From assembly GCA_028532985.1 (NCBI GenBank), contig JANCIK010000013.1, positions 1,860,001 to 1,924,000 of the forward strand: 64,000 bases of DNA. The letters run 5' to 3'. The notes below the pieces were generated by a model that was given only the letters and a program-made list of their open reading frames with translations, was not told the origin of the DNA and made no database searches. Source of the stretch: Stropharia rugosoannulata (Eukaryota; Basidiomycota; Agaricomycetes; Agaricales; Strophariaceae). The translations under genes and the position numbers were made by a program. This document shows, in pieces, positions 10,364 to 21,111 of this stretch (within the stretch, counting starts at the first letter, position 1; every line of letters begins with the position of its first letter).

Positions 10364-13300
10364 ATCGCTCGCCTGGCAGGAGGAGGGTGTATGCGGTGGA
10401 CTTTATATCTTAAACCTTTTTATCCGTCTAGAAAGAGCATGTAGGATAGAGGATAGGGAAACGAGATCATGCAGACCCGATATGTCCTAAGATTAGCAGA
10501 GAACTTGCGCCCCAAGGCGGCATTTTGCTGCACAAACTAAAATTATTAATGCCCACAGGCAGCGGTGCAGACCAGTGTGAGAGCGCTACATGATGACAGG
10601 CCGGGGGGCTACAATTGGCTATGGACCCGCTGGCCACGGCGGCTGCATGCAATATCCAATTGCGGACGAGAGGTAGTTAAAATGCTGTGTGGTCTTTCTC
10701 CAAATTCACACTGTTTTGCGGATATGAAGCGGACTTAGAGACACAAAGCTGGAGCAGGAGGTCTGAAGCAGGACTTACGTTTATTAAGCCTTGGCAACTT
10801 CTCGAGAATGCAAGTGTAATGCCCAAACTAACCGGCTACTAAGTCGGACAGATCCTGTTAAGAACGAAAAGCTTTGTTTAGAGAGACTTTAAAAATGGCT
10901 TGTTCGCATTCCTGGACTCACTGGCACGTCCCAACTCGACATTGAGAATAACATTTTCCCGCTTAAACGCCACTTGTACGAGCAGTCGCATCGATAGTTG
11001 TGCTTTTCAGCGTCCACGGTTACACGGATAGAAATAGAGCCAAAGGTTGAGCATGAATATAAGAGATAATCCGAAACACGGTCGGTGAATTAAATCGTTG
11101 GTTAAGCACTTCCCTGAAAGACAGATGATCATATATTTTGACGTAAATGAACGCCCTGCAGATGTACAGCCTGGAGACAAGTCGGACCGTAAAGGTCACC
11201 GAGTGCGAGCCAGTCATGGAGTCAGTCAGTGACCGGTCGTAATACAGCGTCTCAGAAATTTCGAGAATGATCTGTGCTCGACTACTGCATGGAACAAGTC
11301 ATCAGCGTGGGTTTCCGTGCCCAAGCTAGAGCACACCACTCTGATAAGAAGACAACATGCCTGATACAGGCATTCTATGGAGAGCAGCAAGGTCGTATTT
11401 AAGAATGTGGACGTCTTCCTTGCGGTCGTAGATTAATATAGCAGGGAGGTATGAAGAGAAGAGGACTGTCGCTTCTCCCACAGAGCACCATAAGGTAGAG
11501 AAGCCTGGGAGGAAACGCCAATCGCCCTGTAGAGCGCACAAAGCCGCAATTCTGCTCTATTTGAAATAGAGATGCCAGATAATCGGACAATGACAACACT
11601 AGAAGGCATGTGAGTAAAGCAGAGGTATCCGGGTGAGTTGAGCTGACGAAGAGGTTGGTCCGAAAGATCTTGTTATCAAGGCTACAGAGTCTTGCCTATC
11701 TGGTGAATAAATCCAGGGCAGACAAGAAGTTCGGTGCAAAGGGTGGTTTTCGGCTAGATAGTTCTTTCCAGAAACCCAGAGGAATGATGAGTGAGACACA
11801 GAAAGTAGACCGAAAGCTTCGCCTGCTCCCCGATGCTCTACTAAATAAGAAAGGAGAAGGATGAGTAAGATGGTACCTTGTGTCGCCATCATTCACACCT
11901 GTATCTACAGTCATGACCGTTGGGAGGAATGGACAATGACTCCGATATATATTTCAGTTTCCCTTTTCGTGAGGAATGTTGCATTTCTGCCCTTTTTCAC
12001 GAAGCCCGAGTACCAGACTCGGTACCATACCAACCAGTCTGTCGTATGTTCAAATAGCAGGTATCATGCTGCAGTCGAATATGTCAGCATATAGGCGTAA
12101 ATTATGAGCAGCAGGATTAGCTATACACACCCGACGTAGAAGATCATGGAAGAATTGTCATTCTGGATGACTGCTATTAAAATCTTGAAATGTGCCGTTG
12201 AAAATATATGGGCATCCGCGGCACTTCAGATATCCATTTTTCTCCATTTTCGTAGTTCCTTGAGAATCCTTTAAAATTTCGCGCACACATTCATCGTTTT
12301 CCCATACAAAGAGCGTTGGGAATCCCCCTTCATAGGTCATGAACCATACGCTCCTTTACGACGTCAAAATGTTCAGTTATAGGATCTGGGTAAGGAACTC
12401 TGATGTATTCTCCAACGCGGTCCGGATTGGACAATTTATAGGCCTCTTTCAAGAGAAGAGGCCGCGTACGGGAGAGGCCCTGCTTTTGGAATTTAATTAA
12501 GTGTCAAATGTATGCGCTGCATTTGCTAAAATCTTATCGTACTTGTATATGACTGTTTTCTCTTCGTACTATCCAGAACTAGTTTCTCGAGTTCGCCATA
12601 TGCGAGCATCGATGCAATGGGCTGTTCATGGTCATTGTAAGGGTATTGCAGTCTACAATCTTGTTTGGAACCGTGGCGGAGCATCGTCGGGGTCAGTCTT
12701 CCGAACTGCCACTTGTAGTAATCCCTTGGTGCTTCCTAAGAAAGAAGTCTGGTCCATTGTTGGAGTTTTGCTGGAGAAACTTGTATTTTGCCATTTGGGA
12801 CCATCAGGTTGTCGATGTGGTTTGAATGTGGATTCAAGTCAATCACGGTATTGCCCAAGTAAGTTATTGCCTTGGTATTGCCAGTGTTACCAGCAAATGT
12901 TGGCCACTGTGTTTGGTTGTGTATGTCCCAAGTGATAAAATAGGAAAATCATCGTTTCGACCCTGGCTTTGCATGCCAATTGAATGTGAGTTTGGTTTGA
13001 AGGCCATTCTTGTTACTCTATGCATATGATTCTGACTACCTGCTGTTGTCTTCATTACCTAGTTGAAGCCACACTTAATTTGCTGGAAAATATGCACTCG
13101 ACTACTTATCATGTGGAAGCGTCTCGTCCGCACATAGACTGTCAGTCGGAAATGCAGCCTCCGAGGCGGATTGAAACTCTAAAAGTAAGCTTGTTTCTCA
13201 TAGTGTGGGTGGATCTATAACTAATGAACAGCCTCGGACAGCCTTAGGAGTGTTTATTTTCTTCATCCCGGTCGGCTCTCCTTTGAACTTCCGAAGAATG

Positions 13301-13500
13301 GTCGGCCATGCTGAAAACATGCTGGCTACACGTGTTGCCGATAAAACGGGTCGAACGTATGCTTCACACAGTTCATACCCCACGTTAACGGTTATCGATT
13401 GCTGCATGTTGGTTTCATATTGCAAGTCAATGGCATGAGGACTTCGGTGCTCCAGTCCTCAAATACTGGGATCGGTTGCGTCGCTAATCACAATATCATA
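10364..13500. other. Gene-poor stretch, 3.1 kb
   Basis: Open frames up to 144 codons occur on both strands (12501-12935 plus; 11599-11892 minus, with a hydrophobic N-terminus). None shows a domain, consistent codon use or a splice continuation. No LTR, terminal inverted repeat or transposase motif was seen. It may be decayed repeat DNA or hold non-coding transcripts; the sequence alone does not decide. Confidence 0.4.
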
Positions 13501-16143
13501 ATGCGTCCCAACACCTCTGATTCAGAGGCTCATATCTCACCTCTACCGCAGTGCGGCTTTGGAACAGACTTCGAGTTTAACTCGTTGATCAAGTCCAATC
13601 AATTTCTCTACCGAGTATACACTCCCAAAGAACGGTCACCATTCGCTGATGAAACCGACCCGTTCTTCATCGCACCACGATTCGATGAATTGGCCGTGCG
13701 TACGCCCGCCGATATCATTGCGAGTACACCATGGGAGTGGTCGTATGTAGATGTTGCAAGGCATATGGAGTGGACGACCCGGACATCGTCGCCGTACGTA
13801 TCAGCGTCGTTCAGTTTCGCATGGGCAATCTGGGAAGCCGTTAGACGATACCACACTGGCATGAAGAAAGATGTCGAGATCGCCGTAATTGATGCTTGTG
13901 CTCTCGATGGGCAAGCGGCCACAGCAGTCCAATTGCTGAAGCAAAGCACCGAAGAAGAGTACGTCTGCCATTAAATTTAGTTTATAGACGTCTAATCATG
14001 TTACATTAGACGCAATGATCAGTTCGAGAAGTGGTATCGCTTCTCGCATGACTCTCAATCAGTGCTTGTGTACGGGATGGTTCCACGAACAGCTGTCCTT
14101 GCCTCTGTTCCTCTCCTGCAGATTCTTCGCAAGATGCCTTCGTACTTTCTGCGCAACGATATTCGAGTCATCGAAGGGAATCCGTTGGCCCACATCTCCT
14201 GGGATTACGCCAGACGCAAGCAAAACTTCCGTCAGTTTTGTCGAGAAATATCCAAGAACATTATGGGCAAATCCGCTGATATTCGTCTGCGTGACTCGAC
14301 GGCGGGTTCAGTCCGATTAGGCCTATCATTCCTGCAGCCTTTCCTTCACGCAGTGGTGCGAGATCACTTCGACGTCGCAGTGTCTTATCTCCGCAGCCTC
14401 TCGATTGCTATTTCCGAATGGCCGAATGGCGGGTGGGTTAATGACCACCCAGAAGTTCACCAGATTATCGAAGTCATGGTGCTTGCGGTAGTTGAAGAAC
14501 TAAGGGCCAAGTACCTCAAGAAGGATAAGGAAGCCTTGTCCTTGGAGCAGGTGAAGCACAGCATCAAGGTGGGACGAGAAGCGAGAAAACTGGTACAGGA
14601 CGTGGGGCTATATTCAGACGATGAATTCGGAGCAGAGTTTGAAGAGAGCGACGAGCCAACACTCGTGAACCCAATTTACAATTCACTTCCGCCGTCCCTG
14701 CCCCTACATGGTCAAATACCATTACATGTGCCGATCATCATACCTAGGATTCCAATCTCCATTCAAACTCCAATCACACCTCCCGAGTCTCCTCGAAACT
14801 CACTTTTCATTCCGGCGGTCTCGGTTTCAACCCCTTCAGAAGACGTCATTGTATCTGCATCTACACCTAAGCAGCTCGCTCTATCTCAGGAAGCGGTGTT
14901 CAGCAAAGAGGAAGTGTCTCCCTTCGAGAGTCAGCCATCCATTGTGTCCAACAACCTTGCGTACCTTCCGATCACACCTCCGGCGGAGAACGTCATTTTC
15001 TCGCACACGCAGCTTGAAACTATAATTGAGGATGAAAATGATTTCGGGATAGACGCATCCCATGCTTCCTCTCCTCATGAGGTCGACCATCGTCGAATTG
15101 CCTCAGATTCGACTTTGGTAGCAGAAGACGCTGAAAACGACGATTGTGCTGGTTCAAGTGACGCGCGCGAGATAAGCACACAATCCATCGCATTCCCGTC
15201 AATTGCCTCGCGCCATGCTGCCGATGGAGAGGAACAAGATGACACCGGGGACGTTAGTGACGACGGACAAGATGCAGAAAGCTTTGAGCATGTTACAATG
15301 CCAGTATTCCCATGGAGCGGCATCCGTCAACTTGGGTCCCCCCTTTCAAGTCGGCGTTCATCTATCATATCCCTCGAGACGCTTTGTGAGCCGATCGAAT
15401 TCCCCATAGTCAAACGGCTGTCCTTCACGTCCATGTCGGACTCATACGACCTAGTACCGACGATGCGGTCAGTGGTGTTATCTTCTCGGTCAGCGTCTTT
15501 TTCTGGCATGTCACCCCCGATCTTGCCCATCACTCCCCCCGATCTTGACGTCGTTGTCGATCCCCTTCCTCCACCGCTTTTGCAATCTGAACAATCGCAT
15601 TGCCCGTCTCCCCAGCTCCAGCCTGTGGTCCCCCCTGTCTCTGATTCTGCGGTTGATATCGTCTCTACTCTATCATGCGAGTCAGAACACTCTGGAGAGT
15701 TATCGCGATCAATATCAACTACTTCGTCTTCAAGCTTCTCGACCTTCTCGAGCGATCTCGTTCTACCACTTATCACTCCCCTTCCTCCCTCCCCGGTGTG
15801 GTCTGTATATTCGCTCCCGTCTTCCATATCGGCGTCATCGTCGTCGACTTCACTGTCTGCACCTCAGACCCCAGTTCCCCACCCACGGGAACTATCCTCA
15901 CATGAGCTGGGCTCCTCTACCATCTCGGTCGGCAGTTTTAGGCCTCCGGGTAAGCCTATCGGGATCCTTGCTCCCCTAGCCAATCAGGACCCTAACACTG
16001 ACCACGCTGTACCGAGGCGTCGACGGCGAGTGGCAGTCGTTTCTGAAACTGCGTCCTACGTCGTGACCGGCTTCCTGGTGGGCGCATTCCTCACGCTATT
16101 CTTGTTCTCGACGCAGCGCAAGACGATTCTCTACGTGACATAG
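13501..16143 (+). CDS. DUF7587-like protein with Pro/Ser-rich middle and C-terminal membrane anchor
   Basis: Two exons (13501-13958 and 14010-16143) encode about 863 residues. The N-terminal globular part has FLYRVYTPKER, WSYVDVARHMEWTTR, SPYVSASFSFAWAIWEAVRR, EIAVIDACALDG, then after the intron FEKWYRFSHDSQSVLVYGMV and LPSYFL-like PSYFLRND. This fits DUF7587 as I recall it. The Arg, SxS and hydrophobic-strand spacing resembles an ADP-ribosyltransferase-like fold, but that is inference. A helical segment follows, then about 450 low-complexity residues rich in Ser, Pro and acidic residues with repeated ITPP motifs. The end (TASYVVTGFLVGAFLTLFLF) is one TM helix with a basic Gln-Arg-Lys tail, suggesting a tail-anchored protein. 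An in-frame ATG at 13435 is an alternative start. Confidence 0.75.
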
Positions 16144-17232
16144 ACTGTCACCGACCTCCATATCTATTCCTTTAACTGTGTTTTTACGCAGGATTATTTT
16201 ATTCATTTCGTTTTGTTGTACGATTACTGCGGGCTGTACCACGTTTCTGCGCCAGTGTTCATTGGCGATCTCTTTTCACGACCCGACGCTGGCTGCCAGT
16301 GCAACGGGATAAATTATTTGGATGTTCCTTTTTTCTCCTGACATTGTATTTGTAGTATAGACTACAGTAGACTGTAGCATTAATTTGCACATGTATGTAC
16401 TATATGCCCTATGTAAAAAGTTATGCCAATGTACAATAATCCAAGAACGATGTACGCGCTCATATACATAGTTCATGTACGAACGCCGGCGTCAATTCAT
16501 CGGGCTCGGTGTGTAAACTAACTCGTGGCATGAAGCATGTACATTGAACAGTTAGATCCGGTTTGACGTTGAACGTTCAAGTTTCCATGAGGCCGCAAGG
16601 CCTTGAGGCTTGCCGCCCTACGCGGTGGATACTTGGATCGAAATACATACACTACTAAATATGTACTGATTGCGTACCATGTAAATTAACCCACTCGATT
16701 TTGGTGGCGCCATCGACACCAGGTACTCCTCTAAGAGAACCCAGAGATGCAGAGATTGATCATGACGGTCTTATGTGTCAAAAACCTTGAGCTATTAATT
16801 CTAATAGTCCAACGTACTTGATACGTACGTACGGTGACACCGCCTTTGCGGACGAGACACTTGCCTCTGGGGATTATAATATGTTTGAGGGTTCATTCCA
16901 TGTTGATAAATATCATTTTGTAAAGAGGCTCGAGCTTGGCCAGTGATGTACAGGCAGAGACTCTCCCTAGACTTCCGAAGAGTCTTTGACATGATGCGGC
17001 AGCTTGAACTTAAGGCTTCTTGTCATTATTCAATGCAACGCGTCAGCTTTTGGCAAACAGTGTATGTGGAAATAAAGTCCTGACCAAAGTCTACCAAGGG
17101 TCACCATAGGGTGTAAGTCTGTAAGAAAGAAACAATTTCGAACGCGTCGGTGGTCGCCTCAAGTCGGAAGGGGCCGATATCTCCGTTTGGGGCTGCCAAT
17201 GACGAATTTTGGCCAATGGGACCTTTTTGACG
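16144..17232. other. Intergenic, 1.1 kb
   Basis: Downstream of the DUF7587-like gene and upstream of the Tcd gene. AT-rich with repeated ATGTAC-type words (about 16340-16560) and no coding signal. Confidence 0.4.
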
Positions 17233-18852
17233 ATGAACTCATTCAACAACCTATCCCACAAAACTCAGCTCGTCGTAGCAGCTGTTGCTGCCTCTGTCGC
17301 AACTGCGAGCGTAATACAGGCCTATAACACTCACACTAAACGGTCTCGACGAAAAGAACTTAATGACGAAATCAAGCGGTCTATCAGCGACCTGGCGAAA
17401 GAGACTACTCTCGAAACACCGCAAATAAATTACTTAGAGTTGAAGACGGTCGAGAGCGGCTTGGGCTACGACGAGGGTCTGATTAGGGAGCAACTGGCTA
17501 GAAACTATGTCTTCTTTGGCGAGGATGGCATGGCGAAAATCAGGCAGGGACGCGTCGTCGTTGTCGGTTGTGGGGGTGTTGGTAGTTGGGCAGCAGTTAT
17601 GCTGGTACGGTCGTAAGTGCAAGCCAAAGTGTTCCCCCTTTACAGCTTAATGAGAAGTCTAGGGGTATTACCAACATCCGACTTGTGGACTTCGACTATG
17701 TTACGCTGTCTTCTCTCAACCGACACGCCACCGCTGGTATCACTGACGTTGGTACACCAAAGGTCCAATGTATAGAAAAGGCTCTGAAAGGAATTTCAAA
17801 ATGGGTTAATGTTGACGCAAGGGTTGAGATATGGCGGAAAGAAGAGGGCGGTGAATTGCTAGAGGGGGCGGACTGGGTCATTGGTGAGTATTTGAGTCGA
17901 GAAATGTATTCGAGCTGAAGGTTTACGATTCTCCTACTCAGATGCCATAGACAACATACAAACAAAAGTAGACTTGCTCAAATATTGTCATGATAATAAA
18001 ATAAAGGTGTGTATATATCCTATCCATCGCGCTTCTCGGAATCTTACCAGCCGTTTTACAGGTCTTTTCCTCTATGGGGGCTGGTGCAAAGTGCGACCCG
18101 ACGCGAATACAGATCAGCGATATCTCATATACCATCTACGATCCTCTTGCCCGCTCAGTAAGGAGGCGTCTCCGACTTTTGGGAGTCGATTCAGGGATCC
18201 CAGTTGTATATTCGACTGAAGTGCCGGGAGATGTCAAGCTGTTGCCTCTTCCAGAAGAGGAATTCCAAAAAGGGCCCGTGAAAGAGCTGGGTGTATTCGA
18301 CGACTTCAGAGTTCGCATTCTTCCCGTCCTAGGACCACTGCCCGCTATCTTTGGTCTGAACATAGCCACATATATTCTCTGCGAGCTCGCCGGAAAGCCA
18401 ATCTCGAACCCGCTCCCTATCAAAAACAGGAAGAAGCTGTACGAGCGTATCTACCGAGACCTGTTAAATCGGGAATCCAAAATCGCAGGCTATCAAATCA
18501 AGTAAGTAAAGTTGTCCTTCATCTGGCATCCTTTTCCTGATGGGCGTTTAGCAAACTGCCTATAGATGAGGATGATGTTGCGCTCGTATTCGAAGACTTG
18601 TACCGGGGACGGTCAGCTGTACCTCCACACGACGTCCCGACAAGGCCAACTCTGGTTCGGTGGGATCCAGCACTCCCGTTGAGCATCGAGAACTGCGTCG
18701 TCTTTGAGCTAAATGATGCAGAGAAGCACATCAAGGCATGTTGGAGTACCACAGAGGCCTGCTCACCTCAGGAACTATGGGGTGCCGATGTTTCTGCTTT
18801 AGTAGCACGTCGTTCGACTGAAGCCCGCCGAGTCCGTGAATGGGTCATGTAG
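17233..18852 (+). CDS. tcd1: tRNA threonylcarbamoyladenosine dehydratase (Tcd/TcdA-like, E1 superfamily)
   Basis: ThiF/MoeB/E1-like enzyme. The family uses ATP to cyclise t6A at position 37 of ANN-decoding tRNAs to ct6A. The start is the ATG at 17233 (MNSFNNLSHKTQLVV). A hydrophobic segment (LVVAAVAASVATASVI) near the N-terminus matches the mitochondrial outer-membrane anchor of yeast Tcd1/Tcd2. The nucleotide-binding core is clear: RNYVFFGEDGMAKIRQGRV, then VVVVGCGGVGSWAAVML, then IRLVDFDYVTLSSLNRHATA and DAIDNIQTKVDLL after intron removal. Later blocks are SSMGAGAKCDPTRIQISDIS and VVYSTEVPGDVKLLPL. Five exons join in frame, and the protein ends VREWVM. Length (about 470 residues) fits the fungal family. 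The choice between the yeast paralogue names is arbitrary. Confidence 0.9.
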
Positions 18853-19101
18853 CTTGCATGTAATCTGAGGCCCTATATGGCAACCAGGATAATTTTGGGC
18901 TTAGCTTTGCTTAGCTCAATTTTGGTAGAGGAAACTCAAACCGGTACCCTCGGGCTTTTATATTAGGCAGAGGTATTACTTATCTTCCAATCCCACACTT
19001 GATCTATCAGCATCTGAATAATGGCCAATAAGCATGTTGGGTTTGACTTGGGTAGAACTGTACCAAGATATGATTGCTGTATACAATAGCAATGTCTAAT
19101 A

Positions 19102-20345
19102 CTACAATGCCCCATGTGTTTGAGTAATAAAATCAGTTAATTTGTTAATCACCGTTGTTCTATAGCCCATGTCTTCTTTGAGTTGCTCTCTCAAAATGTT
19201 TGCCGCAATAACTCTCTGTTGCAAATTAATATCAAGTTGATGCCTCCAAAATTCTTGGTTGGTATTGGGGGTCAGAGGTCGTGGTGCATTATTGTTGAGG
19301 CTCATTGCGCCAAGGGCGGCATCGAGAATAGAGTCGATGGATCTGAACAAAGATGGTCTAAATATATTTAACAGAGAAACAGACAGTAAGACTCACGGTG
19401 CGTCTGATGTTTGAGCAAGCCCTTGTACGGGTGGACGAGAAGGGCCTCCATTATTAGCTAGAGCAGACTGAGTTTCAAAGATTTCCTGGTTTGAACGAAA
19501 TTTACACCAATTTTAGAAAAGTGTTTGTAGCAAGGGTGTGCCAAGTAATAAAAGTATAAACGAGGACAAGTGAAGACTTACTTCGCGATATGCGGCGCGA
19601 GTTGTTGGTCTTGGGTTTTGGGGTTGGACGGTGCGACGTTCATTTACATTTTCTACCATTGGTTGAATGGCGTCAAGCTTTATCTCGGGGCCTCCTTCGC
19701 GATAATGAATGTTGTAATAGGCATTAGAGCGCCAATAGCCATGGAGCCGTCGCCAGTGTGGACATTTCTGTTCTGAAATTACACCACAGGGTGAGTGACA
19801 GTTATTGAATATTTTTTCTCGCAGATATGAACCTGCAATTCTGAGATACGCTTCATCCATCTCGTAGCATTCGAGATTTGCTGCGGCCGGTCCAATGGCT
19901 GTAACCGCTTTATGATAATCTGCCTTCCAGCTGAGGCCATACATAGTACAGTTAGAACTGGCAATGGTGTAGGGGAATTTTGATAACGCACGTTTTGCGC
20001 ATGAAGTTAGCAATCATATCGCCTAGACGCGGCAAATCAGTCTGCACAAGCGCCCGCACTGTCTCGTTCCTGTCATTTGTAAAGATGTCGAGCGCGGCAC
20101 GTTGCGTGCACGTCTTTTTTAGGAGGGTGCCCTTGCGTTTGTTCCCACCGCGATTATTACCGCAGAAGAGGACTTGACGTTCTTGGGGGTGCTCATCGAG
20201 CCAGTCTAGCAGGCGCACTGCGCGGCTCGGTTCCGCAGTCCAATTTATGATGGTAGAGGGATTGAAGGCTGCTAGAGAGGCTTGTAAGTTATCTATGTGT
20301 TGTGTACTTTACATTCTCTTACTTACCCTTTTTTGCTCTAGCCAT
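19102..20345 (-). CDS. WLDEH-family protein, copy A (uncharacterised, expanded in mushrooms)
   Basis: I recognise a multicopy Agaricomycete family without assigned function. Exon 1 encodes only MARAKKG before a GTAAGT donor. Exon 2 carries the hallmark RAVRLLDWLDEHPQERQVLF, a basic stretch (GGNKRKGTLLKK) and a helical part (ALDIFTNDRNETVRALVQTD). After further introns come PHWRRLHGYWRSNAYYN and a Pro-rich segment. The last exon ends with a helix (EFWRHQLDINLQQRVIAANI and ILREQLKEDMG) and THGAL-stop. It shares the WLDEH and W-RLH-YWR blocks with the gene at 40071-41278, but its C-terminus differs. It diverges from LCB2 copy A, 766 bp away. The basic N-terminal half suggests nucleic-acid or protein binding; this is weak inference. 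Confidence 0.65.
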
Positions 20346-21111
20346 ATTACCAGTCTTCAAATTTATTTCAAATTTTTGGACTGAGAGCAATAAAATAATA
20401 GGCAACGTTGCACAGTTGCTCACCAGAGAAAGTAGGGAAAGATGGGAAAAGGCAGTGAAGGAGTGAAGGAAGAACGAGCTCTCGAAATCAGTAAAATAGG
20501 TGCCCAATTCAAGACTTGCCTTGTCAGTACATACAGGTAAATGACTATCTACTTTGGGCGTTTGCTACGACCTTCCAAAGTTAAATATGTATTATGGATT
20601 ATTTATAGCTTGAAATGTATTGGTAAAGCAGCCTAGCACTTTCCAAGTGATCCAGGACTAACCCTACAAAAATAGACACCTGGAAGTCAGGTCAAGTGTC
20701 CCGTGAAAGAAAGGAAAGTACAACCGGAGCAGAGTATGTTTAGCGAGCGCTTCGAGTAGTAAATATACAGAAAGCGCCGGAAGGTTAAACGCTGTTTCGT
20801 AATTGGTCGCCATGCCGAATCCCGCTAGAAATGCAGATGAAAGTAAGCATTAATGACAAGCGTGCGGGGCCCGAAGGGCTGGAGAACGAAAAATGTACGG
20901 TGGGGAGGGGTGGACGACGTTGGGAGTGGTGGATAGAGCAGTAGAGTGAGCAGGGAGACGGGGTATTGAGACATGGGAAGTCTCAGTAAAAAAAAAAGAA
21001 AGAAAGGGGGACAAGAAGCGAAACGCGGTTGATGTTCCCACGCCACGAGGACAAGTTTGGTCGGGAAATTTAGCAGCAAATAATGCTGACCTGTACCATC
21101 AGCAGGCCAGG
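20346..21111. other. Bidirectional promoter region, 766 bp
   Basis: Separates the divergent WLDEH copy A and LCB2 copy A. It contains an A-run (about 20988-21006) and no clear TATA box. It must carry both promoters. Confidence 0.5.

Noticed and set aside
12501..12935. 144-codon plus-strand frame in the gene-poor region
   Set aside because: No domain, no splice continuation and competing frames in the same DNA; composition looks random.
15327..15827. Antisense 166-codon acidic frame
   Set aside because: Shadow of the Ser/Pro-rich part of the DUF7587-like gene.
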